DNA of 64,000 bases from Ruegeria sp. HKCCD4315 (GCF_013112245.1 NZ_WVRN01000001.1:2856501-2920500), one strand, 5' to 3'; positions 8,105 to 17,624 are shown, numbered from the stretch's first letter. Numbers and translations are program-made. Notes: a model not told the origin generated them from the letters alone.

Positions 8105-9193
8105 TCAACTCCCGTTCCACACAGATTCTGGTACATAGACATGTCCATCCGCCAGCTTTCGCGCCGTCCGCACCAAACCGGCAGAGTTTACGTTAAACCC
8201 GCCATTATGTGAGAATTCCACCAAAACGTCGATCTTGCCCGAGGCGTGTTCCAATATAACTTCCGCCGGGCTTGCATCGGGGCGATCCAATAGCCCGTCA
8301 GCCACCGTGCCGGGCGTCAAAGCGCAGGATGCCATACACTGCGCACCGGTGACCGCCATTGTTGGATGGGTCTTCCACGGCATAAAATACCGAACCGCAA
8401 TGGTTCCACCTTCCTTGGCTGGCGCAAAGAGGCCGAATTTTGGGGTCACTGATTTTGATACATCCCCCATACCCATCAACTTTCCGGCTTCGATCCGCAC
8501 CGCTTCCATACGATCAAAGAAATCGCGGTTGGCATCCAGTTCTTCGGCGCTTTCATACCCTGTCAGGCCAAATTCTGTGGCCTGCGCTATGACCATTGGC
8601 ATGGCAACATCCATGCAGGTCAAATCGATCCCCTGCACTGTTTCGCGCAGGTTTCCAGTAGGTAGAAATGCGCCTGTTGCCGAGCCTACAACACCCATGA
8701 AACTCAGTTGCACAGGCGCAGATTGGCCAGGAACGCCAGCAATTTCCGCATCGCCCTCATAGGCCAGTTCACCACCTGGGGTCTGCACTCGGGCGATGAC
8801 CCGCGCACCCGTGTTTACAGCGCGAATGCGAATTTCTGTCTCATCGCCCTGTGGCTTAAACAACCCCATCTCGATCGCAGCCGGAGCGACTCCGGAAAGG
8901 ATGTTTCCACAGGTGGGTTTAAAATCGACCAATTTCTCCTCAACCGAAACCTGCGCGAAGAAATAATCGATATCGGCCCAGTCATCCTCGCTGACTGAAA
9001 GCATCGCAACTTTAGTCGTCACCGCTGTACCGCCACCGATTCCATCGATGTTAATCGCTTGACCCGCCCCAAGGGCAGCAGCCAACACGTCGGCCAACGT
9101 CTCTAAATCCTCTGGCAGATCAGAACGACGAAAGTAAGGCCCGCGAGAAGTGCCGCCGCGCATGAAAATATACGGGATTGCTGTCTGGGTCAT
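8105..9193 (-). CDS. PrpF/GalD-family isomerase (4-oxalomesaconate tautomerase-like)
   Basis: The 362-residue protein begins with the family hallmark IPYIFMRGGTSRGPYF. It continues with the DGIGGG segment, FKPTCGNILSG and VTGAQCMASC, the Cys-containing loops of the two-domain diaminopimelate-epimerase-like fold. PrpF enzymes isomerise trans/cis or methyl-substituted aconitates. GalD tautomerises 4-oxalomesaconate in gallate breakdown, and the sequence feels nearest to that branch. An AGGAGGG site precedes the ATG. The fused TctA-TctB permease lies 88 bp upstream on the same strand, so an imported unsaturated tricarboxylate or dicarboxylate is the likely substrate (inference). The next downstream unit has its own operator. 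Confidence 0.8.
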   Translation of the reverse strand: MTQTAIPYIFMRGGTSRGPYFRRSDLPEDLETLADVLAAALGAGQAINIDGIGGGTAVTTKVAMLSVSEDDWADIDYFFAQVSVEEKLVDFKPTCGNILSGVAPAAIEMGLFKPQGDETEIRIRAVNTGARVIARVQTPGGELAYEGDAEIAGVPGQSAPVQLSFMGVVGSATGAFLPTGNLRETVQGIDLTCMDVAMPMVIAQATEFGLTGYESAEELDANRDFFDRMEAVRIEAGKLMGMGDVSKSVTPKFGLFAPAKEGGTIAVRYFMPWKTHPTMAVTGAQCMASCALTPGTVADGLLDRPDASPAEVILEHASGKIDVLVEFSHNGGFNVNSAGLVRTARKLADGHVYVPESVWNGS

Positions 9194-9281
9194 CTCGAAC
9201 CCTCCTTTACGAACCGTTGAAATTTCTGATTTCAGCGCTGCCCGGACCGCCAGATTGGCAGGCCGGGTAATCGTGGTGCGC

Positions 9282-11312
9282 CTACTTGAGTGGCCAAGGC
9301 AGGGTCACCATGTCTTGCAGCAGACCCGGAGGGAAATCCCTGTTCAACGCCCCGGCCATGAAGCACATGAAACCGACTCCGCAAGCGGTCAGGATCAGGG
9401 TCATCTGCCAGCTGGACCCGGCGCGAATGCGGAAGAATGCGATCAGGAACCCGATCAGGGCGAGGATGAAGCCCACAACCCAAGTGGCCGCGATCAGACT
9501 TGCAAACCACGCGAGCGTTGACCAAAGTCCATGCGGCGCGTTCGCGTCCTCGCCAGCAAGCTCCTTGTCAGCAAAGATCGCGTCCCCCTCGGGTCGCCGC
9601 ATCATCTGGATCAACAGGATCACGCAGCAGAACAAAGACACGCCGCCGATCACCAGTGGGATGATCTTATCAGTCATATTGTAGTCAGGGATCATGTTGG
9701 CATTGATCAACGCCACGATCAGATAAGCCATGATCACCAGCAGGAAGACCAGCGGCGCGCGCTTGCTACCAGATTGGACTTCACCCTCGGACATGATCAT
9801 TTTGGCCTGCCGAATGCCAAGAATTACGGACACCACAGTGACGATGATCAGAACGATTACGATGGGGCTGAAGACATACTCCATGCCTTCAGCAAAGCTC
9901 TTTCGGAACCTGAATGAGGCGATCTGGAAAGCTTGGTTGGTGAACTTCTCAACCGGGTTCGACAGCACGAACCCAATCAGAAAGGCCGGGCGCGACCAGT
10001 CGAAACGGCGCAGAAAGATGCCGATCAGGCCAATCACGAATAGGGCCAGAAGGTCTTCGAAGTTTTGTCCGGACTGGAAGGCCGCGAAACTAATCAACAT
10101 GAAAAGGAACGGGGCCAGATAGGTGAAACGGATCGTGGTCAGCTTGGCGATCCCGCCCGAGGCTGCGATGCATAGGATGGTGCCGACCACGTTGGCCAGC
10201 GCCAGCAGCCAGACGATCGAGTAGGTGATGTCGAGGTTGTCCTTGAGCATGCTCGGACCGACTTCGATATCACCCGACCCCAACAGAGCCACCGCGCCGA
10301 TGAAGATCGCCATCGAGCCGGAGCCCGGGATGCCGAACAGCAGCGTCGGCACCAGCCCGCCGCCTTCCTTGGCGTTGTTCGAGCTTTCCGGCCCAATGAC
10401 ACCGCGCACTTCGCCTTTGCCGAATTTGCTTTTGTCTTTCGTGGATTGCACCGAGTGGCCATAAGCAATCCAGTCTACGACCGAGCCACCGAGGCCGGGA
10501 ATGACGCCAACGACCACCCCGATTATCGAACAGCGAACCGAAAGCCATATGTTTGCGGCCCAGTCTTTGACCCCATCAAACCAACCGGCACCCAGCGAGG
10601 CACCTTTGGCGATAGATCGATCCTGCCGCAGCAGTGAGACGATTTCGGGAACGGCAAAGATGCCCAAACCCACGATGACCAGTTTCAGACCGTCCGTTAG
10701 ATAGGGAATGTCATAGGTCGCCATACGCAAGGAGCCGCCCGCGTCGGCCTCTCCGATGGTGCCGACCATCAGCCCCAATCCGGCTGCAGCAACACCTTTC
10801 AATGGGATGCGCCCCGCCAGAATGGCAACCATCGACAGGCCCAGGATGGTGATCATCAGCATCTCGGGCAATCCGAAGGCCAGTACGATGGGCCGCGCGA
10901 CCAGAATGAACATGGTCAGGAAAGTTGCACCGACAAGCCCACCAAACAGCGATGAGGCGAAGGCGGCCGACAACGCGCGGGCTGCTTCGCCATTTTTAGC
11001 CATTGGGAAGCCGTCCAGCACGGTGGCCTGCGAGGCAGAGCTGCCGGGGATGCCCATTAGAACCGACGCGAAGGTGTCAGAGGTCGGAACAACGGCGACC
11101 ATACCGATCATCAGCGCTAGCCCAAGGATCGGGTCCATTCCAAACATGAAAGGCAACAGCAGGGACAATCCGGCAATGCCTCCTAGCCCGGGAAAAACGC
11201 CCACGGCCAGCCCCATTACGACGCCGAGGATAAGATACCCCAGTACGATGGGTTGCAGGATCAGACCCCACGCGTCACTGAGCGCAGGAAGAGCGGTGGC
11301 GAAAACCTCCAT
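9282..11312 (-). CDS. Tripartite tricarboxylate transporter, fused TctA-TctB permease
   Basis: The 676-residue membrane protein joins both permease subunits of a TTT system. Residues 1-505 are the large TctA part, with two PGLGG motifs (near 41-45 and 272-276) and a dozen hydrophobic segments. Residues 530-676 carry four further hydrophobic segments in a TctB-like arrangement. TctA and TctB are normally separate genes. Together with the TctC receptor they take up citrate-like carboxylates using an ion gradient. It lies downstream of the receptor gene across a terminator-like hairpin, so it is probably expressed at a lower level. The isomerase and dehydrogenase downstream suggest the cargo is catabolised. 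Confidence 0.85.
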   Translation of the reverse strand: MEVFATALPALSDAWGLILQPIVLGYLILGVVMGLAVGVFPGLGGIAGLSLLLPFMFGMDPILGLALMIGMVAVVPTSDTFASVLMGIPGSSASQATVLDGFPMAKNGEAARALSAAFASSLFGGLVGATFLTMFILVARPIVLAFGLPEMLMITILGLSMVAILAGRIPLKGVAAAGLGLMVGTIGEADAGGSLRMATYDIPYLTDGLKLVIVGLGIFAVPEIVSLLRQDRSIAKGASLGAGWFDGVKDWAANIWLSVRCSIIGVVVGVIPGLGGSVVDWIAYGHSVQSTKDKSKFGKGEVRGVIGPESSNNAKEGGGLVPTLLFGIPGSGSMAIFIGAVALLGSGDIEVGPSMLKDNLDITYSIVWLLALANVVGTILCIAASGGIAKLTTIRFTYLAPFLFMLISFAAFQSGQNFEDLLALFVIGLIGIFLRRFDWSRPAFLIGFVLSNPVEKFTNQAFQIASFRFRKSFAEGMEYVFSPIVIVLIIVTVVSVILGIRQAKMIMSEGEVQSGSKRAPLVFLLVIMAYLIVALINANMIPDYNMTDKIIPLVIGGVSLFCCVILLIQMMRRPEGDAIFADKELAGEDANAPHGLWSTLAWFASLIAATWVVGFILALIGFLIAFFRIRAGSSWQMTLILTACGVGFMCFMAGALNRDFPPGLLQDMVTLPWPLK

Positions 11313-11346
11313 AGCGGCCGCCTTTCATTCAATTTTGGTAGGGTTC

Positions 11347-11379
11347 AAAAAGCGCGCGCCCTTTGCTTTGGGCACGCGC
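11347..11379 (-). terminator. Attenuator-type hairpin between tctC and tctAB
   Basis: On the minus strand a 10-bp stem (GCGCGTGCCC pairing with GGGCGCGCGC, one wobble) with an 8-nt loop is followed by TTTTT. It sits 15 bp after the receptor stop and 34 bp before the permease start. Partial termination here would make the receptor more abundant than the permease. Confidence 0.7.
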
Positions 11380-11393
11380 TGTGAATGGTCGGC

Positions 11394-12482
11394 TTAGTTC
11401 AGCTCGACACCGTAGGCTTCTTTCAGCCAGTTCAGGACATAGGCCTTGGCGTTGTCGTCGACGTTTGTCGCGGTTTGCAGCGCCGACTTGGAACCGTCAC
11501 CTACAAACACCGGATACTTACCCACGCGCTTCGAGGAAATGTCAGCAAAGTCGCCGCGCTCGGTCACAGCCTGGAACGCAGCGGTGTATGCGTCGACTAC
11601 TTCCTGAGGTGTATCACCGGGCAGGAAGGCCAGCTTCTGGACCGGGAACCCGGCTACAAAGAACGCTTTCCACGCATCCCATGCCTCACCGCTTGTTTCG
11701 CAGCCATCGGTCGCCTCGCAGACCTCTTTGAAGGTCGGAATGTCCGGGAAGGTCGGGTCACGAACGATGTTGCCATCGGCGTCCAGTGCGCCCCATGTCA
11801 TCATCGGCACAGCCTGACCGGATTCAACCAGCGGGGCGGAACCACCCAGATAGCCGGACGAAGTCTGATAATCGATATTGGCTTCGCCCCGTTCGAACAT
11901 CAGACGACCGTCTCCGCGACCCTTGATGCCGAAGACCGGCTCGACATTCATGCCAAGCATTTGCCAGGCCAACAGCGGTACAAGGTCAAGACGCGTCGCA
12001 CCCTGCGAACCGTAGATGAAGTTGGTGTCTTTCAGCGCATTGGCGGAGCCATCGAACTTTGCTCCGTCTTCGGCGTTCAGATAGGCAACACCACCTGTTC
12101 CCGACGCCATGACCGGAATCCAGTCATTGTATTCATAGCGAACGCGTGGATCGCTTAGCAGATATGGGAACTGGGTAGAGCCAGAGGTACCAAACAGCAG
12201 CGTGCCATCGTCATGGCTTTGTTCTTGGAACCAGTTTGCGCCTTTGGTCGAACCAGCGCCCGGCATGAATTTCACGACAACAGTCGGTTGACCCGGTAAT
12301 GCTTCGGAAAGAAGCGGCGCAAAGAAATTGGCCCATTTGGCAGACCCGCCCGTTTCCGAGAACGGGATCACCCATTCAACAGTCTTGCCCGAGAAATCGA
12401 CCTCGGCAGCGGCAGGTGCGGCGATTCCGGCGGCGGCGATCAGCCCCACGACGGCGCGACGGGTGAAGTTGGAAATGGCCAT
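11394..12482 (-). CDS. tctC: TctC-family periplasmic carboxylate receptor
   Basis: The 362-residue protein has an N-terminal export signal with a twin-arginine look (FTRRAVVGLIAA) and a likely cleavage after AAA near residue 26. The mature part follows the TctC/Bug pattern: WVIPFSETGGSAKWANFF at the ligand pocket, then MPGAGSTKGANW. These receptors bind carboxylates in the periplasm and hand them to TctA-TctB. The ATG at 12482 has a GGAGG site, and upstream in-frame codons have no such site. It is divergent from the TctD/TctE pair, the usual arrangement in which the sensor responds to the transported substrate. The ligand itself is not deducible. Confidence 0.85.
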   Translation of the reverse strand: MAISNFTRRAVVGLIAAAGIAAPAAAEVDFSGKTVEWVIPFSETGGSAKWANFFAPLLSEALPGQPTVVVKFMPGAGSTKGANWFQEQSHDDGTLLFGTSGSTQFPYLLSDPRVRYEYNDWIPVMASGTGGVAYLNAEDGAKFDGSANALKDTNFIYGSQGATRLDLVPLLAWQMLGMNVEPVFGIKGRGDGRLMFERGEANIDYQTSSGYLGGSAPLVESGQAVPMMTWGALDADGNIVRDPTFPDIPTFKEVCEATDGCETSGEAWDAWKAFFVAGFPVQKLAFLPGDTPQEVVDAYTAAFQAVTERGDFADISSKRVGKYPVFVGDGSKSALQTATNVDDNAKAYVLNWLKEAYGVELN

Positions 12483-12621
12483 TGGTTCCTCCCTGTTGAC
12501 CAGACAACCACGCCAGCGCCCTCTGCGCCACCGTGATCGTAAATAGAACTGTGGGGTTGATTCCCCCTCCCATCTGGCAATCATGGAGCGCCAACCTTGC
12601 GCGAAACTTGCAGGAGACCCG

Positions 12622-13290
12622 ATGCGGATCGTCATCGTCGAAGACAACGAGACCCTCGCCAATGCCATCGCTTACCGCCTGCGTGACCGTGGTCATGCAG
12701 CAGAAGTGCTTGCGGATGGCGAAGAGGCTGACGTGTATCTTGCGCAAGAAGGCGCCGATTTGGTTGTTCTGGATATCAATTTACCCGGACAGTCAGGGCT
12801 GGAGATCCTGAAATCTCTTCGCAACCGTGGCGACGGTGTACCAGTGATCCTGCTTACTGCGCGTGCCGAAACAAGCGACCGGGTTTCGGGGTTGGACATG
12901 GGAGCCGATGATTATCTGGTTAAGCCATTCGAAATGGACGAGTTGGAAGCACGTATCCGAGCGCTTTCTCGACGCAAAGATCTCGACTACGAAGCAAAAG
13001 AGAGCGTTGGCAAGTTAGATTTCGACCGCGCTGCGCGTCAGGTCAGTGTACAGGGCGAGGTTTTGGATATTCCGCGGCGGGAAATTGCAGTACTTGAATG
13101 CTTGTTGGAACGCAGGGGCAGAATTGTTCCCAAGGGCCAGCTTACAGATTATGTCTATGGCGTAGGGGCCGATGTCGAGGCCTCAGCCGTCGAGCCTCAT
13201 GTGTCGCGGCTGAGAAAACGTCTTCAGAATTTGGGTATTAGAATAAAAACAGCCCGTGGCCTGGGATACCTGCTTGAGGTGCAGAAGTGA
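12622..13290 (+). CDS. tctD: TctD-like response regulator
   Basis: The 222-residue protein is an OmpR/PhoB-type response regulator. The receiver domain has the acidic pair VEDNE, the phospho-acceptor Asp51 in VVLDINLP and Lys101 in YLVKPF. The C-terminal winged helix includes AVEPHVSRLRKRL. The ATG at 12622 has a CAGGAG site; an upstream in-frame ATG at 12583 would add residues ahead of the receiver fold. The stop overlaps the kinase start as GTGA. The position divergent from tctC suggests that it activates the tricarboxylate transport genes from the 139-bp intergenic region. No clear operator is visible there by eye. Confidence 0.88.
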   Translation: MRIVIVEDNETLANAIAYRLRDRGHAAEVLADGEEADVYLAQEGADLVVLDINLPGQSGLEILKSLRNRGDGVPVILLTARAETSDRVSGLDMGADDYLVKPFEMDELEARIRALSRRKDLDYEAKESVGKLDFDRAARQVSVQGEVLDIPRREIAVLECLLERRGRIVPKGQLTDYVYGVGADVEASAVEPHVSRLRKRLQNLGIRIKTARGLGYLLEVQK

Positions 13291-14654
13291 TCAATCACGG
13301 CTCGCTCAGGCTAAGGCTTTTTATTCTTATCCTAACCCCCTTGGTGCTACTTGCGGTTCTGCTTGGACTTTGGCGCTTCATGATCGCGCAGAAAACAGCC
13401 CAGGAGTTGTTTGACGACAGCCTCCTATCTGCTGGTCTTGCAATTTCGCGAGATGTTGCGATCTCAGGCGGTGACGCTCTGTCGCCCACAACACGCAGCT
13501 TGATCCGCGATGCGTCCGGTGGGGAGATATTCTATCATGTAACGGGTCCGGGTGGCATCTACGTGACAGGCTATGCGTATCCTCCTGCGTCCTCGACCCC
13601 GTTTGTCCAAGACGCGTACGAGCCGTTTTTTTTCGAGGCACTCTACCGTGAGGAACCGGTGCGCGTTCTGAAAATGACAGAACGGGTGACTTTAGAAAAT
13701 CTTATCGGAGATGCGACGGTCACAGTTTGGCAACGAATGGCGGATCGCAACGCGTTCGCCAATGAACTGTCATTACGCGCAGGAATTCTGATGGGAATTC
13801 TGCTGGCCACTCTCGCCATTGTGGTATGGTTCGGGGTCGCTCGCGGCCTGAGGCCCTTGTTGGATTTGCAGGACGCGATCGACCTGCGTTCACCGGATGA
13901 TCTCAGTGAAATCAAGCGACCTGTCCCGGTCGAAGTTCAAGGTGTTGTCAGAACCTTGAACCGGCTGTTTGGGCAGGTTGAAAAAAGTATAAATGCCCAT
14001 CAGGTGTTTATATCCGAAGCAGCACATCAGCTGCGAAATCCGGCGGCAGCCGTGCAATCGATGGCCGAAGCGCTGCAGAACGCGAAAACGGACGACGATC
14101 GAGAAAAACGCATCTCAGAGCTTGTGGTAGCGGCAAAAAACTCAGCAACAGTGGCCGAACAGCTGTTGTCACTTGAAAGGCTCAGGCAGCCGACGCACCA
14201 AGATCATATGTCTGATATTGATTTCCGCTCGGTTGTCGAAGAGGCCTGCATGGATATGGGCGTTCAAATTCTTGCAAAAGGTATCGAGTTTGATGTCACG
14301 ATACCTGAGACGGCGGTCACGGTATCCGGTGATCGGATATTCCTAATTGAGGCTATAAAGAACCTGTTGGACAACGCAATCAAACACGGTGGCCCTAAGT
14401 TGAGCCGTATTTCAGTTGTGCTGCGCTGTGTCGACGAACACGTAAATTTGACCGTGGCCGATGACGGAGCGGGCCTTTCGCCCGACCATAGCGAAGCAGC
14501 ATTTAGTCGGTTTTCGCAGTTGGAGTATTCCGAAGGTAGCGGATTAGGGCTGTCTATCGTCTCTGCAGTTGCGCAGCGCCACGGGGGATCAGTCTTAATC
14601 AACCGAGTCGAAAGAGGAGCGAGCATTACGCTTAAGTTTCCGGTTGCTCTGTAA
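13287..14654 (+). CDS. tctE: TctE-like sensor histidine kinase
   Basis: The 455-residue protein has two membrane helices (about 11-32 and 164-184) flanking a periplasmic sensor domain, then a HAMP-like stretch. The dimerisation box SEAAHQLRNPAAA holds the phospho-acceptor His247. The ATP-binding domain shows NLLDNAIKHG, DDGAGL and GLGLSIV. It starts with GTG overlapping the tctD stop, so the pair is translationally coupled. The TctE family senses extracellular carboxylates directly. It is likely the sensor for the divergent tctC-tctAB operon. Confidence 0.88.
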   Translation: MINHGSLRLRLFILILTPLVLLAVLLGLWRFMIAQKTAQELFDDSLLSAGLAISRDVAISGGDALSPTTRSLIRDASGGEIFYHVTGPGGIYVTGYAYPPASSTPFVQDAYEPFFFEALYREEPVRVLKMTERVTLENLIGDATVTVWQRMADRNAFANELSLRAGILMGILLATLAIVVWFGVARGLRPLLDLQDAIDLRSPDDLSEIKRPVPVEVQGVVRTLNRLFGQVEKSINAHQVFISEAAHQLRNPAAAVQSMAEALQNAKTDDDREKRISELVVAAKNSATVAEQLLSLERLRQPTHQDHMSDIDFRSVVEEACMDMGVQILAKGIEFDVTIPETAVTVSGDRIFLIEAIKNLLDNAIKHGGPKLSRISVVLRCVDEHVNLTVADDGAGLSPDHSEAAFSRFSQLEYSEGSGLGLSIVSAVAQRHGGSVLINRVERGASITLKFPVAL

Positions 14655-15046
14655 ATTTAAAAAATTATTTCGAGATCTAATTTAAAACCCAGAGCCAATC
14701 GCAAAAAAAGCCATTCTTACCGTTTGTAGTAGAAGTTCTGGTTTCCACGGACTACGGCCTTTTGTACGAGGCGCAGAATTCGTCAAAATGGGCTCACAGC
14801 CGACCTTGGAGCAAGCGCAGCATATTGTGCTAGGATGCTTTGGTCAGCGTCGAGTTGACGTTTTGGGAGGGCATGGCGGATCGGAGGAGCAGTCCTAAAT
14901 TGGATTTTGAAAGTAAGCTTTAGTACACTTCAAAGCTGCTTGATACGCGATCTACCACGGATCGCGTCCGGTTGTGGGTTTGTAAAAATAAACCAACGAA
15001 TGCTCCTAAACTGTTCTTGTGTCGGAGTTGGCGGGGTGAGTAACAA
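14655..15046. other. Intergenic spacer between tctE and the MOSC gene
   Basis: This 392-bp spacer is AT-rich near its left end. It holds a short perfect inverted repeat CGCGATC/GATCGCG near 14945-14965 that has no following T run. No gene or clear promoter was recognised. The two flanking genes converge on it. Confidence 0.45.
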
Positions 15047-15826
15047 TTAACTTAACATTTCCCCAGTTTGGCCGACGCTCAGCGTTCCGCCTTTAGCCAC
15101 CTCGACATAGACACCCATGTCCGTATGTCCCATCAACTTCCGAATTAGATAGGGTATCCTCAAGTCCCGCTCGGCCGTATCCGGGTTCACATCAGTGGCC
15201 GCACACCTTTTCGTACGTGAAAGTATCTTTAACTCGACATCGCCAAATCTAAGAACTGAACCAACTGCGTCCAGCTCAGAAAACGGGGGTAAGCCGTCTA
15301 TCTCAATATTCGCCCGGAAGCGTGCTGGGTGGATTTCCGCACTAAGTTGTTCACCCAATTTCTCAACAGACGCCAGATTTAAAACGGATATCGCATTCAT
15401 CATTTTAGATGATACGACGGAAACATCTGTAAACCGATGAGGAGCAGACGAAACGAAATTTGGCGGTTCGGGATCTCTTAAGCCGATCTCGGAAGAAAGG
15501 AAATTTGACGCATTTCTCCGATCTTCTGCTGCTAACATTTTAAAGCTACGTGTTTTGCCGTTTGCTTTGATCGCAAGAACTTGAGTCTCAATATCAAAAT
15601 TCGTCTGAATACCTGCCAATGCAGCCTCATTCAGCAAAACGACAAATCGTTCTTTCGGGAGCGGCTGCGGGTTCTGCAAGTCGAAACCGGAGTTGTATCG
15701 AGCAAATCCGAACAGACGGTCACCTGGAATGCCATCTCCTGCACGCAGCGTTACAGTTTGCATGGGCTCGGCGCTCAAGCCTTTTATTGGGTAGCGGTTC
15801 AATCTGAGGATAGAGAGAGTTTTCAT
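15047..15826 (-). CDS. MOSC domain protein (mARC-like, molybdenum cofactor binding)
   Basis: The 259-residue protein starts with a MOSC_N-like beta barrel (RLNRYPIKGLSAE, DGIPGDRLFGF). It then carries a MOSC domain with HPARFRANIEIDG and the conserved Cys208 in SRTKRCAATDVNP, the residue that binds the cofactor sulfur in this family. Relatives reduce N-hydroxylated compounds or carry sulfurated molybdenum cofactor. It has no ferredoxin domain, so it would need a separate electron donor. The start at 15826 is chosen because the barrel begins directly after it. It stands alone, and its upstream region backs onto the sugar operon's promoter region. Confidence 0.8.
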   Translation of the reverse strand: MKTLSILRLNRYPIKGLSAEPMQTVTLRAGDGIPGDRLFGFARYNSGFDLQNPQPLPKERFVVLLNEAALAGIQTNFDIETQVLAIKANGKTRSFKMLAAEDRRNASNFLSSEIGLRDPEPPNFVSSAPHRFTDVSVVSSKMMNAISVLNLASVEKLGEQLSAEIHPARFRANIEIDGLPPFSELDAVGSVLRFGDVELKILSRTKRCAATDVNPDTAERDLRIPYLIRKLMGHTDMGVYVEVAKGGTLSVGQTGEMLS

Positions 15827-16112
15827 AAGTTTGCAACTGACCAAACGAGTTATGCACGATCCCGGGTGGTGCGTGCTGTTTGAAGCTATCTCCAATTCTC
15901 CTAGGTATCGACCAAATAATCTGTGAGTGCTTCAGCAGCGGGTTCGCTAAACGTGTTGGTACCATGATGGCCGCCAAAGTGGGCCGCGCCAGTTTTTGTC
16001 GATATGGCAATTTAAAACCTTGCTGCTGAAAATAGATGCGCATCAAAGAAAACAAACAATTTCTATTAAAATCATAGGTTAAGACGACAAGATCAACGAA
16101 ATTCCCTGCTCA

Positions 16113-16161
16113 TTTGAGGTACGAACCTCAAAAATTTCTGGACTTGAGGTGCGTACCTCAA
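16113..16161 (+). promoter_or_regulatory. Pair of LacI-type operators upstream of the sugar ABC operon
   Basis: Two palindromes, TTTGAGGT-ACGA-ACCTCAAA (16113-16132) and TTGAGGT-GCGT-ACCTCAA (16144-16161), share arms GAGGT/ACCTC. Each has a central CG step, typical of LacI-family operators. Their centres are exactly 30 bp apart, about three helical turns, so both face the same side of the DNA. They lie 65-113 bp before the binding-protein start. The LacI regulator inside the operon (23419-24477) is the obvious candidate to bind them. Confidence 0.75.
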
Positions 16162-16225
16162 ATAGCCTTGGAGGTATGCCGCGATTCGCACATCCTCGAT
16201 TGACGGCGCAAAAAGGGAGGAATGG

Positions 16226-17545
16226 ATGACTTACACAAAACTGGCCTCGGCCAGCGCAATAGTCCTTGCCGCTACTACTCTTTCTACCAAGGCAAATGCT
16301 GAAGATCTGACGCTATGTTGGGCTGCATGGGACCCGGCCAACGCGCTTGTCGAACTATCAAAAGAATTCGAAGCAGAATCCGGCCACACGATGAACTTCG
16401 AATTTGTTCCGTGGCCAAATTTTGCGGACCGTATGCTGAACGAGCTGAACTCTGGGGGTAAGCTCTGCGACCTACTGATCGGTGACAGCCAATGGATCGG
16501 CGGCGGCGCTGAGAATGGTCATTATGTCCAGCTGAACGACTTCTTCGATGCTGAAGGCATCAGCATGGACGATTTCGCACCGGCCACTGTTTACGCTTAC
16601 TCGACCTGGCCCAAAGGTACACCAAACTACTACGCGCTGCCTGCGATGGGCGATGCAAACGGCTGGTTCTATCGCAAGGACTGGTTTGAAAACCCCGAAA
16701 TCCAAGCTGCATACAAGGAGGCGACTGGTCAGGACCTACGTGAACCTCAGTCTCAGAAAGAGTTGTTGCAGATCGCCCAGTTCTTTCAGGGTCGTGAAAT
16801 CGACGGCAAGACTGTCTACGGTGCAGCAATCTTTACCGAGCGCGGCTCGGAAGGGATCACCATGGGTGTGACCGGAGCGCTGTATCCATGGGGTTTCAAA
16901 TACGAAAACACCCCGGGCTCATATGACATGGAAGGAGCTGTAAACTCACCGGAAGCTGTTGAAGCTCTGGAGTTCTACAAGGAATTCTACAAAACGGCGA
17001 CACCTCCGGGATATACCAACTCTTACATGGGTGAGAGCCTGGATGCCTTTAAGTCCGGTCAGGTCGCCATGGCGATGAACTGGTTTGCGTTCTTCCCAGG
17101 TCTCTATGCCGACCCCAATACCGGCGGTGACAAGATCGACTTCTTTGTAAACCCACCACAAAACCAGGCAGGTTCAACGCTTGGCGGACAAGGCATTTCT
17201 GTTGTCAGCTACTCTGACAAACAGGACGCCGCCCTTGAATACATCAAGTGGTTCGCACAGCCAGAAGTGCAGGCCAAATGGTGGGAGCTCGGCGGCTACT
17301 CGGCTCATAACTCTGTGCTGGAAGATCCTGGTTTCGTGGACAGCCAACCGTTTGCCGGTGACTTCCTTGAAGCAATGGCTGGAGTTCAGGATTTCTGGCA
17401 AGAGCCTGCCTATGCGGAACTCCTGCTGGCCATGCAGAAACGCATCCACGACTACGTGGTCGCAGACCAAGGTACCGCTCAAGAAGCGCTTGATCTTCTG
17501 ATCGAAGATTGGACGGAAGTCTTCGAAGACGAAGGTAAACTGTAG
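16226..17545 (+). CDS. ABC transporter sugar/polyol-binding protein (family 1)
   Basis: The 439-residue protein has an N-terminal signal peptide with probable cleavage after TKANA (residue 25). The mature part has the fold marks of CUT1-type extracellular solute-binding proteins: the FAESGHTMNFEFVPW-type start, SFxxGxVAM-like KSGQVAMAMNW in the middle and a C-terminal FAQPEVQAKWW block. An AGGGAGG site precedes the ATG. It heads an operon of transporter, kinase, regulator, isomerase and dehydrogenase genes and lies behind two LacI-type operators. The ligand is likely a sugar, polyol or sugar acid and cannot be named from the sequence. Confidence 0.85.
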   Translation: MTYTKLASASAIVLAATTLSTKANAEDLTLCWAAWDPANALVELSKEFEAESGHTMNFEFVPWPNFADRMLNELNSGGKLCDLLIGDSQWIGGGAENGHYVQLNDFFDAEGISMDDFAPATVYAYSTWPKGTPNYYALPAMGDANGWFYRKDWFENPEIQAAYKEATGQDLREPQSQKELLQIAQFFQGREIDGKTVYGAAIFTERGSEGITMGVTGALYPWGFKYENTPGSYDMEGAVNSPEAVEALEFYKEFYKTATPPGYTNSYMGESLDAFKSGQVAMAMNWFAFFPGLYADPNTGGDKIDFFVNPPQNQAGSTLGGQGISVVSYSDKQDAALEYIKWFAQPEVQAKWWELGGYSAHNSVLEDPGFVDSQPFAGDFLEAMAGVQDFWQEPAYAELLLAMQKRIHDYVVADQGTAQEALDLLIEDWTEVFEDEGKL

Positions 17546-17559
17546 TCCGGACACAGGCA

Positions 17560-17581
17560 GGAGCGGGCGCAATCCCGCTCC
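17560..17581 (+). promoter_or_regulatory. Intercistronic stem-loop after the binding-protein gene
   Basis: A perfect 8-bp stem GGAGCGGG/CCCGCTCC with a 6-nt loop begins 15 bp after the binding-protein stop and is not followed by a T run. Such hairpins between receptor and permease genes often protect the receptor mRNA from 3' decay, giving receptor excess. Confidence 0.65.
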
Positions 17582-17624
17582 ACCTTCACCCGTGAGTCCT
17601 AAACCAACAAGAACTGGCAAAGAG

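Noticed and set aside
14940..14970. CGCGATC/GATCGCG hairpin as a terminator
   Set aside because: No T run follows on either strand and it is distant from both flanking stops.
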